A stretch of DNA of 64,000 nt from Melastoma dodecandrum. Lineage: Eukaryota; Streptophyta; Magnoliopsida; Myrtales; Melastomataceae. Below are positions 16,001-27,133 of the stretch, piece after piece. Every line of letters starts with the position of its first letter. Position 1 is the first letter of the stretch. The notes beneath the pieces are model-generated. The model worked only from the letters and a program-made list of their open reading frames with translations. It was not told where the DNA came from and searched no databases. Made by a program: the position numbers and the translations under genes. The DNA is taken from the NCBI GenBank assembly GCA_029817715.1, contig JARUPY010000083.1, forward strand, positions 1,364,001 through 1,428,000, in the 5' to 3' direction.

Positions 16001-17690
16001 CCATGATCAATCTGACCTGTTCTTGGAGATGGTTTCAAACATCTCCCGGTTAAATCATCCAAACGTAACGGAACTGATGGGATACTGTGCGGAGCATGGG
16101 CAGCACCTTTTGGTGTACGAGTTCCAAAAAGTTGGTTCTCTCTGTGACTTCTTGCATCTCTCAGATGAGTACAGCAAGCCATTGACGTGGAATTCTCGTG
16201 TAAAGATTGCACTGGGTACTGCACGTGCATTGGAGTAAGTGGCATATTAAGAATGAGAGTGGTTAAACCTGAAAAATCATTGTTGGTGTGCTTATTTTCC
16301 TTTCGCCTTTGGATGCTTCATCAATCTGCTCAGTGGTTTCATGCGAGCAAAGTCTGATTTCGTTGTGGAAATCATTTTGCTTGCTCATCCTAGATTATAT
16401 ATGTAACTATCTAGGTATCTTCATGAAGTTTGCTCACCTTCCATCATTCACAAGAATATCAAGTCTGCAAATATCCTCCTGGACTCGGACTTGAATCCTC
16501 ATGTTTCAGATTGTGGCCTGGCAACTTTCCTTCCAAATGCGGAACAGGTGAAAGCTCATACTTTGTTTGAAAAGTGAGATATTTGAGAATATTTGAGGGG
16601 ATTTGACGTAAATTGAGAAATTTCCACAGATTATAAATTTTGCCAGTGTAAATCGCTGCATATAACGTGCACTTTTAAAATCCTTTCATACTCCCTCTCC
16701 CCTCAACTCCATCGGAGACAACCAGAGCATTAGAGTCCCAATAGGAGCATCTGAAGCTCTGTTATATGTAGCATAGTGGGTAATGAAAAGTGAAAGTTAT
16801 TTCCCTCGGATCTCATGCCCAAAGGGCTATGTTAACTTTCTCGAAGCAGTGATGGTGGTGAATGGCGTCAAAGTATCTTTGAGCGCAGATGAAAATTTGT
16901 TCAACTTTTTGGACCTGTGTTGCATGGCGACTTTGTTTCAGGACTGAAAGTGTGAGGCTTTTGTCCAAGCACTTGTTTTGATGTTCCAACATAACGGTTA
17001 TGCTATAACTTGGTTTGGGCTTAACTGGACTATGATGAAACATCCTTCCTGTTCATTTTGCAGATTCTGAACCAAAACGCGGGCTTAGGGTACAGTGCTC
17101 CTGAGGTTTCGATGACTGGCCAATACACTCTCAAGAGTGACGTGTATAGCTTTGGGGTAGTCATGCTGGAACTCCTTTCGGGGTGCAAACCGTTTGATAA
17201 GTAAGATTTATCTGGCAATGTCACTGAACTCTTGGGTATTATGCCAAAAAGAAAGTCCCCTTCTCAGTCAATTATCTTTTTAACAGCTCCAGGCAAAGGT
17301 CAGAGCAATCATTGGTTCGATGGGCAACGCCTAAGCTCCATGACATTGATGCTTTGTCAAAGATGGTTGATCCTGCTCTTAAGGGGCTCTACCCTGTAAA
17401 GTCACTGTCGAGATTTGCCGATGTGATTGCTCTTTGTGTACAGGTGAAATCTCTTCTTATTATTTGCATTCTGGTGCACTTTTAATTATTTATGCCACTT
17501 GCAATGCATCTATCATGACCGTCTTGAGCAGGGAGAGCCTGAGTTTCGGCCACCAATGTCAGAAGTTGTTCAAGCATTGGTACGGTTGGTCCAACGAGCT
17601 AACATGAGCAAGAGAACTTTTGGTGGTGAGCAAAGAGGAAGTCAACGGTCGGACGAGTACGATGCGTTCGAAAACATCAACTGCGTCTAA
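13044..17690 (+). CDS. SRF6: STRUBBELIG-receptor family LRR receptor-like pseudokinase, 16 exons, 716 aa
   Basis: Coding exons: 13044-13146, 13653-13785, 13877-13948, 14024-14089, 14177-14248, 14324-14392, 14622-14693, 14775-14840, 14950-15012, 15097-15392, 15581-15861, 15963-16234, 16415-16547, 17064-17200, 17287-17443, 17532-17690, all GT-AG. The one-exon-per-LRR layout (63-72 nt each, same phase) is characteristic. Order: signal peptide, SRF N-terminal domain ([12 protein letters not shown]), six LRRs, a proline-rich stretch ([11 protein letters not shown]), transmembrane helix ~288-308, juxtamembrane segment, kinase-like domain. The domain is atypical: HRD is HKN ([10 protein letters not shown]), so the catalytic Asp is absent, and DFG is DCG, while the ATP-site lysine (AIKK) remains. 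This agrees with the family, whose founder STRUBBELIG signals without kinase activity in tissue morphogenesis. The C-terminal [22 protein letters not shown] is the SRF6/SRF7 style; the symbol is a best guess between those two. Confidence 0.93.
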
Positions 17691-17870
17691 TGGAAGGAAC
17701 CCAGTTTACCATCCTCTGGCCGTATTTATCTCGACCTGTTTCTTATTATATAAACTTAGGCTGTAACATTTCTGATGCGACGTAGTTTTGTATACAACGA
17801 ATGTTGATATTACCCAACCTTCAGCCTATTATTCTCAGTTGAATGGTTTGAGCTTGCGAGTTTTGTTCCT
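17691..17870. other. 3' UTR of the SRF gene
   Basis: Sequence directly after the SRF stop, with TATATAAACTTAGG and a CTGTAACATTTCTGATG stretch typical of plant 3' ends. The inverted-repeat element begins at 17871, so it sits within or immediately beyond the transcript end. Confidence 0.4.
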
Positions 17871-18156
17871 CGATAACGTTAGTTCGTAAAATATTTTACG
17901 GAATAGGTTGGTCGAATTCTAATTTCCTTGACTAATGTCAAAAACTTGATGTTAGCTAACACTCAGTTCGCTTGAAAAAATTAAGGAACTCAAACCCTTC
18001 GGAGGAAACTCGGTAATACCAACACCAAGTTCTTCATTTCCTCTAGGCAAACTCGCTATTGGCAACACCAAGTTGGTTGCAATTGAACTAGGTAATTAGA
18101 GAATTTTAAATTTGACCAACTCATTTTATAAAATATTTTGCAAACTAACGTTATCG
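17871..18156. mobile_element. 286-bp inverted-repeat element (MITE-like)
   Basis: The left end CGATAACGTTAGTTCGTAAA and the right end, read in reverse complement as CGATAACGTTAGTTTGCAAA, align for about 47 bases with roughly 80 percent identity, including AAAATATTTTA and GGTTGGTC / GAGTTGGTC. No coding capacity. The interior phrases (ACTTGATGTTAGCTAACACT, AACTCGGTAATACCAACACC) resemble the interior of MULE-B, so it may be a deleted derivative of that family. I could not identify a target duplication. Confidence 0.65.
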
Positions 18157-18617
18157 AATAACAATCTTCTTCATCTTGATGCCCCAGGAAATCATCTTAA
18201 CTTGAAAAGTTGCACTGCATGGTGATTGAAATAAAACCTTGGAGTTATGATGATGAATGTAAGATAAATGATAAACTTCACTTGCAATAAATATTCTTTG
18301 CGTGAACTTAGCACAGCAAAGAATTTCAGATTTCAGAATTGGTTCACTTGTTCGGCCAGAGCATCATTTCTGTCGTAAGCCATGAAGAGATGTTTGCTTA
18401 AGTTAAGATCATGCTGGATCAGGTGGGCAATTAGGTAGTTTGATCTGTAATGCGACAAAAGAGATCGATTGGCTTAATATATCTCAGCCACAAGGAATGG
18501 TTTCACGCAGAGAGATTCTGCTTTAGTTTGTTCACTCACCAGTGAGCAAAAGATAGAACATGCTTCTGAGCTTGGATTACAATTCAATGGGAGCCAAGGG
18601 AAAAAAAGAAAGAAAAG
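18157..18617. other. Intergenic, 3' flanks of convergent SRF and KHE-like genes
   Basis: No gene seen. The right part is the 3' UTR of the minus-strand gene that ends at 18618. An A-rich/AAAGAAAG run lies at 18600-18617. Confidence 0.4.
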
Positions 18618-20686
18618 TTAGATGGTGTCTCTGTACTTGATTACATCAATCGTGTTTAGCTCAAACATCTTGCAGATATCAGTAATCGTCGACTCATTCA
18701 GACCATCCTCTGCCTTGCCGCGACGAATGAGCTCCTCTAGCTGCTCCGATGGCTGCAGTACCTGTTGGTAAAACAACAAGACACAAAATTTTTACATTTG
18801 GATAATAACCAAAAGCCAAAGATCACAAATCAAAGAATTTCAGGTAAAACTTGCCCATCGGGATTCCAGTGAATTGTGGCTGTCATCCTTCAGCTTATCA
18901 GGAATGCTATGATCAGAGGTATGAGCAGGGTTATCTTGAACCACCGAGGTATCCGATACTAATTCCAAAAGCTTCTCACTTCCCTTAACATGGAGGGAAA
19001 GATGAATAAGATCAAAGCTGAAAGGAAATTCAAGAAATAAGGCATATTTTCAATACCTTGAGAGCTCGCCAATTAGAGTATACACGGAATGAAACCCAGA
19101 AGAAGGGGATGTTCGGCAAGGGTAAAACCTTGTAGTGAAAAACATAAATTAGATCACGATACTGTACAACAATATTAACCCATAAAACAGTTGGTCATTG
19201 TAAATTTGATAAGAGGTTGTCACTTACAGCAAACGCAACAGTTATTGGAAGCAATGTGACAGAGCCGTACAAGTAATTCCTGTGGATAATCGATCCCCTG
19301 TTCATAAAATCAAACTATCATCTGTAAGACTTCCGCTCATGGCTATACAAGACGCGCTGGAAGCAGTTTAGAAGGTCAGGCAGACCTGTACGACAAGCTT
19401 GGCACTGGCTCAAAGCACCATAAGAATAGAGTTTAGAACCAGATAAAGGACATCATTAAGTCCCTTGTTTCTTTTTTTTTTTTTTTTGATAAGTAGTCCC
19501 TTGCTTCTTTATTTCCAAATAAAAACATCATTCTCGATTTTAGAACAGTAGTGTAACTCATATTGATCGAAAAACGTTCCTAAAGGATGAGGCCACAGCA
19601 AGATCTGAATAAACTCCTTGTATATGTTTTTGACCGGCAGAAATTTCATCCAGATACTAAAATGGACATAGTAAGTTGGGAATTCTTACTATTAAACAAA
19701 GGGAATTCTGTTGACATCAACAGCAAGAACAAGAATTCTAAGCATGGTTTGAAAAACCTTAACCAGCATAACATTTCAAATACATGTCTGAACTCTGTCA
19801 ACTGAAATGATTCAGTAGCTTGAGTATGTTATAACTAACAACGAAATATTAGACTAAAGACACATACCGTAGAGCAATATGTCGCAATCTTCTGCGCACA
19901 AGTCTGGCATTCAAACTGCAATTTAAGAGTAAAAGAATCAAAAACAGACATTCAGATAACATCTCGCAATGGAACAACAATGATGAACTAGGAACGCAAG
20001 ATCAAGAAAAATATCCAAAAGATTCCCCCGTGTTTGCACATAACAAAGAAATCATTCGAGGAGGAGAAAATGCATGCCTCGAAGGATAGGTGACCTCAAC
20101 GCGAGAAATGTCCTTCGTGATAGACTTCAAGAATATCTCGGACGGCTTAACACGAGCCAGAAGTCGCAAACCCAACCTACATAATCAAAATAACCGAACG
20201 TGAAAACAGTCTCACAAAAACCAGACATGCCAACAACAACGACCCGTGACAATTACCCGTGAAGCTTGCTCTTGAAACTCCCCTGGGGAGCCGTCTCCAA
20301 ACCCGTCCAAGCCTTATTCATCTACCGAAAAGAAGCGAAGAACAAAGAAAAGATTCAGGCATCATCGGAAAGTCAGGATAAAGAAAAAGGGAATCCCAAG
20401 AACAGCATCATCATCCACCAAGAAAAAAGGCAAGAACCAAAAGCAATGGCAGAAAGCAAGAATGAGACCCAAAAGAAGGTAGGGGGGGGACCTTGCTGGA
20501 AAAGAAATCGACGACGACTTCAAGGTTGGAATCCTCCTTGGGATCACGGGAGGAGAGCCTGTCCCAGAGATCCTTGACAGTGGAAGGACTACGGGAAGGG
20601 CCGTAGTCGACGGTGGACTTACCAGCGGACCTGGTGAAGCACCAATACCTTCCCTTGACTGGGAAAACCACCAACTTAGCCCTCAT
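18618..20686 (-). CDS. Mitochondrial K+-H+ exchange-related protein (Mit_KHE1-type), 8 exons, 273 aa
   Basis: Exons on the minus strand: 20492-20686, 20257-20321, 20078-20176, 19868-19915, 19228-19297, 19057-19128, 18855-18983 and 18618-18761. Concatenated they give one frame of 273 codons. Family hallmarks: an N-terminus MRAKLVVFPVKGRYWCF, then NKAWTGLETAPQGSFKSKLH, LLARVKPSEIFLKSI, and a hydrophobic segment (SVTLLPITVAFA, then PLPNIPFFWVSFRVYSNW) expected to lie in or at the inner mitochondrial membrane. The yeast members of this family are linked to mitochondrial K+/H+ exchange; the plant ones are little studied. Two introns have GC donors: after exon 3 (GAG/GCATGC) and after exon 7 (TGG/GCAAGT). 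The reading frame and family similarity fix both junctions, and no GT donor in the right phase is nearby. Confidence 0.9.
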
Positions 20687-21101
20687 TTTGAAAGCAGCGA
20701 GGTGGAGCTGGAAGTGGAGGAAGAGGCCGCCGCCGCCGTCGTTTTATTTTGAAGGGGTGAAGCGAAAAAATTGGGAAATTTGACCGGGGGGCTGTCTCTG
20801 CTTTTTTTTCTTTTGGAATTTTTCTTTTCTGAATTTGGAATAAGTATTTCCGTTAATTCGTATAAAATATGTTCGTTTTATAATACACATAAAAAAATAT
20901 AAAATATGACATAGAACTTGAAAATTTATTTCAATTACTGGTGTTGGTCGATATAAAGCTACATTTTGGGATTGGATGAAGAAGAGTATGCATATCCTCC
21001 TCGCTAGGTTGATACTTAGGGTTTAGGGTAAATCTTTTTTTAATTAACGGTAAATCTTTCACGCCGCACAAGTCGAGTTTTGTTTTGTATAAAATTCGTC
21101 A
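20687..21101. other. Promoter/leader of the KHE-like gene and flank of the transposon nest
   Basis: Immediately upstream of the minus-strand ATG is a GCC-GCC-GCC-GCC-GTC trinucleotide run (20727-20741) in the leader. Beyond 20830 the DNA turns AT-rich. No other gene is seen before the MULE-B terminus at about 21102. Confidence 0.4.
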
Positions 21102-21147
21102 GGAAAATATTTTTCTAAATAAGGCACTAAGTTTTAAATTTAGATAC

Positions 21148-21660
21148 GACAAAATATCAAATTATGGCCTCAACTATTGACAAACTTTCTGTTTTGGCCT
21201 AAGCTTTGTTTGTTATATGATTTTGACCCGAACTTCTAATTTAACTTATTTTATGGCCCGACGTCGACGACGTTACTTAGCCCGCCGACGTGGACTTAAC
21301 GGGATCCGATGTGGCAAAATTTTGCCTCTCCGCGTCACTCATACGTAGCGATACGTGGGTGGCATCTGCAACCTATTATGGTTGCACCCTAAAGGACTTC
21401 GAATTAAAATCTTTGAACCCTAATCCCCTTTTCTTCCCCCTTTCCACTTGCCTCCGAACTTTACCCATTTCTTCCCCCCATCTCGTCACCTGCCTCCGTC
21501 CCTTTGTGGTTGTTGTTTTGGCTTTCCTTGTCATTGAGGCCGAGTTGGGATGACACGAGGGTGAGCAATCCCCGACGGTAGAGGGCTAACTTAAGACAAG
21601 AGCCCGAGTAGGTGATCGTGGTCGACGGCTCCGGGTACGGAGGGGACCCTAATCCCCTTT
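21148..21660 (+). repeat. Left terminal inverted repeat of MULE-A
   Basis: Matches the reverse complement of about 26460-26983. Shared landmarks, in order: ATCAAATTATGGCC, TTTTGACCCGAACTTC, CCCGACGTCGACGACGTT, TTGCCTCTCC, CCTAATCCCC, and CCGGGTACGGAGGGGA. The far internal part carries small indels. Confidence 0.85.
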
Positions 21661-22240
21661 CTTCCCCCCTTTTGTCATAGTTGCTGACCGCGCTCAGGCC
21701 AACCTCAAACTTCGCAACTTCACCCGTATGTCCTCCTCCTCTTCTTCTTCTTTTTGTCCGGAATCTGAGCTCGTCGTCCGAAATTTGTGTTCGTGTGTTG
21801 TGTCCTCTGATTTGGTTCGCTGCGTGTCTCACGCGTGCCTCGAGCGTGTACCGATGCCTCCGCTCCCTTCAGCATGTCCTCTATTGTTTTGGTTTGATTT
21901 CAACTGGGTTTGCTTTTCTGTTGGCTAAAGCTTTGATGGTGTAATATGCAGGGAACCAAGAGGGCTGCGCTCGAGAAGTCCTTCCAAGAGATACTAGTGG
22001 GACAAGTTTTCATTGTGTTGTGAGCCTTTGGTGTTCCTTGCGTGAGTGTGGTCTATTTTCATTTGACAATGATAAATTACCTGTCTTGTCTTTACAATGC
22101 TCTTGTATGTTTCCCTTTAGGATATGCAATTGGATTGTTGAATTTGGAGGAGGTCTTTGTCTGGTGGTAGGCAAAACCAGAGTTTAATGATTGATTTGAG
22201 GTTGCGTTGTTAATGTCATATTAACGATAGGTATATAACC

Positions 22241-22766
22241 ATGAGTGATGGAGGAAGTCATGAAATGTCTGGAGGTTCAACGATTATGAGCTCAAGCGAA
22301 GGTGTGCGTCTTTGTAAGCATGGTAGAAGGGTGGCCCTATACACATCATGGAGCACGAAGAACCCCAGTCGTCGATTCTTGCGTTACCCATCATGGAAGG
22401 TAACTATGAAGATGACTGTGGCTCTTATTAGGTAAATATGAAGATGAATGTGGCTCTTATACATTTTTTTCTTGTTGCTCTTAATAGGAAGATGACTGTG
22501 GCTATTTTAAGTGGGTGGATGATGACTTCCCTTTCAGACAAAAAGAAATAATCCTAGATCTTGTCTATATGAAGAAAATGTTAGAAGACAAGATTGAAGT
22601 AATGCATAAGAAAAAGCAAAGTACGATGGATTACATTGCCAAGCTCGAAGAGATGGTTGGAAAGGGCAACGATGCTCAACTTCATGAAGTTAGAACCAGC
22701 AAAGCGAAAATGGAGAAAATGGAGAAGATGGTTCGGAGATTGTGGTGTTTGGTCGTTTTTTATTAG
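22241..22766 (+). CDS. zf-GRF domain protein carried by MULE-A (two exons, degenerate zinc site)
   Basis: Exon 1 22241-22398 ends at AAG/GTAACT and exon 2 starts after TTAATAG at about 22488, reading EDCGYFKWVDDDF. The joined protein shows the GRF zinc-finger pattern: a cysteine before GRRVALYTSW, then KNPSRRF, a WK position, then CGYFKWVD. A charged coiled coil follows (IILDLVYMKKMLEDK to MEKMEKMVRR). Two of the usual cysteine ligands look lost: the first pair is CKHG rather than C-x-C-G, and the third ligand is Tyr (RYPSW where CPSW is usual). Similar zf-GRF proteins are abundant in plant genomes and often transposon-linked. The orientation opposite to the transposase recalls mudrB opposite mudrA in maize MuDR, but the proteins are not known to be related. 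Confidence 0.65.
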
Positions 22767-23289
22767 GATTTGTAATGTATTTTTATATGTATCCTAACTG
22801 TACATGAAATTATGTATAAACTGTAATACTTAGAATGTTGGAATTAAACATCAGAGAAAGAAATTATGTATCTTCTGTAATCTTGGAAATTTTACATCAG
22901 AATCTGTTTTGTAATCTTGGAAATTATGTATCTATAATATGTTGGAATTAAACATCTGAGAAAGAAATTTTACATCAGAATCTGTAATCTTATGTATCTT
23001 CTGTAATCTTAAACATCAGAGAGGAACTTTTGCACTTTCACATCTGGCTGACTTTACATAGATAATCTGTTCTATATGTACAGTATGTAATACTTACTTC
23101 TAATAGAACAAAAAAAAAAGAGTCTGGCTGACCTTCACATCTGGCTGACCTTACACATAGTCTGGCTTTAAACAACATAAACTCAGCCTTACATAGAGTC
23201 TGACCTTACATCAGCCTTCCACATATATACAAGGAACTTAGGTTCCACAAAATATCCAACCAAAAACAACATAAACTATTCCTGGGTCT

Positions 23290-26033
23290 TCAGTTTGGGG
23301 CAGTTGAAGTCGTGCCTTCGTTTCTTCGACTGCATGTCCTCTTGTTGTGACCTATCTTCCCACAAAGTCGGCATGTCATGCGCATAATTTTGCCTGAACC
23401 TAAAGTAAAGAAAATAGACGAATAAACAACAACACATAAAGTCTTACCCGTTCTACCCGATGGCTAAACTCTTCAGCAATAAACAAAAACAAAATTGCAA
23501 TTTCATAGCTAAAGTCTTACCCGAGGGCTGTGAACTCGTCACCTCTTCAGTTTGTTGGGAACTTCTTCCAATTTCTATTAGCTGTGAACTAGAAATGTCA
23601 CCTCTACATATCCTCTTGTTATGTCCATAATTCCCGCAAACCGTACACTTCATCCCTAGACCCTTTCTTAAAATTTTTGTCGCACATTTGGGATCTTCTT
23701 CTTTACTTACCTTTCTGTTTTGCTTCTTTGGTCGACCATGGAGCTTTTTTATATGGAGGAGGCATGATATCGGGTTGTTCTCCTCTTGGCCAGAATTTGG
23801 GACCTTCGAGAGGCTCCAATACTTGCCCATAAGACTTTCTAAAAGCATCCAACTTGAAACAAGGATCGATATAGTATTCCACTAGTCTTTTCATGTAGTG
23901 AATGCAAGCTATAGCATGAGTGCAAGATATAGAATACAAATCCCAAAATCTGCAACTGCATGTTTTAGCCGGAAAATCTACAATAAATCTCTCTTTCTCC
24001 AAGTTGGCTATGGAAACCTCAAATTTCTCAGCCAATGAGGGTCTAACAATGTACTTTTCAGCTTCTTCCTTCAATGCTTCTAACTCCTTTCTAACGTTAG
24101 GACACAAACAATCATGGTTGCGAAAACTCACCTTATTCTTCTCTACATGGCGTACCATTAACAAACGTCGAATGCGCTCCAACATCTCAATAAGGGGCAG
24201 TCTTCTAGCAGCCAAAATGTATGAGTTGAATGTCTCACACGTATTGTTCGTGTTTGTGCCACATTTGCTATTGGTCCGGAAGAACGCCTTGCAGAAATGT
24301 TCCGGTCCAACACTGAGGAAATCGTTTGCTGCAGCTACTGAACCAGCCATTCCATCTCTACCTTCCCTCATTTCTTTCATAGCAAAGTTAAACTCTACCT
24401 CATTGGTGCTTTTGCAGGCCCTATAAAAACAACTCTTCATGAAAAGTCCTCGATGTTTGACTTTCCAATTTTGGTATATATGACGTGCACAATTTCTATG
24501 TTCAGCTAATGGTGCAAGACTTGCAATAGCGTTTATGATTCCCTACATATAAACCAGTAATAAAAAACAAGTAAGATCACAGCTCATTAATGTAATTTCA
24601 CAGATAAAAACAAGTAAATAAACTAAAATGTCCATTAATGAGCTCATAAATGTCCATCCCTGGCCAGATCCGACATCCAAAATCCCTGGCCAGGTCCAAG
24701 AGTTCGAGTTTTCTCCTTCCACTACAGCCTAAGCAACAGGGTACATTCCATCAACTGCATCTCGCCCAACCGCAGTCAAAAGAATCCCACATACCCTATG
24801 CTTTAAGAACGTGCCATCAAAGCCAATGAATGGCCTACAACCAGCTAAAAAACCTCTATGAAATGCATTAAAGCATATAAACAACCTCCTGAATGTGGTG
24901 AATAAACCAGTACTAAGAGTTAGATCACAACTCAAATCGAAAGTAGAATTGGGATACTAACTCAAATCGAAAGTAGAATTGGGATACTTCCTTCGCAAAG
25001 CAGTCAAATAAGGATGTAAATCCTTGAAGTGGTCCTCTATCGTGCCATTCACTAGCTTATCAACCAACCATGTTCCTTTATAAACCATCATCAAAGGAAC
25101 CTCTATACAATACTTTTTCATAAACTCTTGCTGAATGTCTTTTGCAGTAAGACCTGTGCATTGAATTTTCCCATCCATGAATTGTGATGCCATCCACTTT
25201 GTTGTTGCTTGCCTATTTTTCATACTTCGACAACATCTGTGCTCATTCATGACATATTTCACTACAAATGTATTTTCCTTCTTCATTCAAGAAGCATACA
25301 ACCTCCAAGGGCAGCCTTTAGTACAAACAGCCTCTTGCCTAATCATAGAACTATGTTTCCAACGAATATTGTAGCCATTTGCGATGGCATACTTCTGAAC
25401 AGCAAAATGAAGTTGGCGCGGAGTCTCAAAAGCCATTCCAGATCTGAATTCTATACTTTTGTGATCAACTTGGTCGTCATATTCAGTAAACTCCTTCATA
25501 TCTACATCTTTCCTCTCTACTATACTTTTATCGCCGTCATCCACGTGTATGTCATCGTCAGATTCCTCGTATTCTGATTGTACCAACATCTCATCATCAA
25601 CCATTTCCTTTACCTGTTCATATCTCTGTTCAATCATTACCTCATCATCATCACCATCATCATCAGCATCCTCGTTATGCTCACTATCCTCTGAAAGATC
25701 ACCACCAATAGAATCATCAATATGTTCATCATTCTCCTCCACACCCTCACAGTACAACAGCATCTTACCACCATCTTCACATTCTTCAATCATCTACATC
25801 ACTTCTTTATCCCCCAATATTTCCTTCGCCAAAGATATACTATGACCGACATGAACATACTACAATCTTTGGTTCCTAAACCCAGAATCTTTAGCAAGAG
25901 CAACAATAGTAAAGTATCCTAAGATGTCACTATCTACATTCCCAAATTTTATTCTTCTCCCACCTTCATAAGTTACAGTCCCAGCAAAAGACATCGATCC
26001 TCCAACATATATCTCTAACTCGAGTCTCTTCAT
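23290..26033 (-). pseudogene. MuDR-type transposase of MULE-A, interrupted by stops
   Basis: Starting from ATG at 26033 the frame gives MKRLELEIYVGG and GTVTYEGGRRIKFG, an acidic linker (25793-25560), the MuDR N-terminal DNA-binding domain (GMAFETPRQLHFAVQKYAI, CTKGCPWRL), the MULE catalytic domain (GCRPFIGFDGTFLK near 24830 with the first catalytic Asp; SWTWPG near 24690), GIINAIASLAPLAEHRNCAR near 24540, the SWIM zinc finger (CSCRFWDLYSISCTHAIACIH, about 23950), and two CCHC knuckles (CTVCGNYGHNKRIC near 23630 and CRLCGKIGHNKRTC near 23350). Stops occur in frame near 25858, 25795, 25287 and 24730; some could be spliced out, but at least those inside domains are lesions. Nuclear transposase, acts on the element's long TIRs. 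Confidence 0.85.
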
Positions 26034-26459
26034 GGTTTAATTCTGTAATAAACAACACAAAAATGAGATTAACCACAAACGCATTACATGATATCTGAAT
26101 AACAAAGAAGATACAAACAAAGTGACGCTACAAAGGACCAATTAAGTCATTTGGAGTTAGTGACATCAACCGGACCTTGGAAGACTCAGGCTCAATTACC
26201 TGTTCATAGTTCAAAAGAACCATATTATAATGTAAAGATATGATAAAAGCCACAACTCACTGTCGAGCTGCAACATTCCAATAGGATGACCAACCCTAGA
26301 GAACAATTCCCAAATTCTGATACGGATAGCTAAGAATGAAGAATCAGAAACTTGCAGAGAGGCCCAGAACACAACACTTAGGGGCGTCCTCCTCGTAATG
26401 AAACACTTCACTACCTCCAAAGGGATCGGAGGCAGGTGACGAAAGGGGAGGAGAAAGGG

Positions 26460-26983
26460 GATTAGGGTTCAACCTAAGGTGAAGAAGGAGTCCCCTCCGT
26501 ACCCGGAACCGTCGACCACGATCACCTTCCTAGGCTCTTGCCTTAGGTTCCACCTCTACCATCGGGGATTGCTCACCCTCGTGCATCCCAACTCGGCCTC
26601 AACGACAAGGAAAGCCAAAACAATAACCACAAAGGGACAGAGGTAGATGACGAGATGGGGGGAAGAAATGGGTAAAGTTCGCAGGCAGGTGGAAAGGGGG
26701 AAGAAAAGGGGGATTAGGGTTTCTTAGATTATAATGCAAAGATTTTAATTCGAAGAAAAGTTCCAGATGCCAACCACGTGGATCGATTAATGAGTGACGT
26801 GGAGAGGCAAAATTTTGGCACATCGGATCCCGTTAAGTCCACGACGGCAGGCTAAGCAACGTCGTCGACGTCGGGCCATAAAATAGTTTAAATTAGAAGT
26901 TCGGGTCAAAACATATAACAAACAAAGCTTAGGCCAAAACAGAAAGTTGGTCAATAATTGAGGCCATAATTTGATATTTTGCC
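26460..26983 (-). repeat. Right terminal inverted repeat of MULE-A
   Basis: Reverse complement of the left TIR. The outermost base is at 26983, followed by the target duplication copy TTTAGATAA. Confidence 0.85.
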
Positions 26984-27133
26984 TTTAGATAATAATGCTC
27001 ATAACTCAGTATTACAAACTTCGATTCATGTGATTTCTCATAGTTGCGTAAACTTGATATTCATAACATCGAGTTTTTTACCGGATTGAATCTCATTATT
27101 TTTTCTAAGTGGGGAGAACTTGATGTTTGTAAC

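Larger units (their letters stand above)
21148..26983. mobile_element. MULE-A: 5.84-kb MuDR-type element with 9-bp target duplication
   Basis: Termini are GACAAAATATCAAATTATGG (left) and, in reverse complement, GGCAAAATATCAAATTATGG (right). The flanking 9-mers are TTTAGATAC (21139-21147) and TTTAGATAA (26984-26992), 8 of 9 identical, the size expected for Mutator. Terminal inverted repeats are long (about 510-520 bp). Inside are a zf-GRF gene on the plus strand and a MuDR-type transposase on the minus strand, pointing toward each other. In-frame stops in the transposase make it non-autonomous now, but the well-preserved ends suggest fairly recent activity. Confidence 0.9.
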
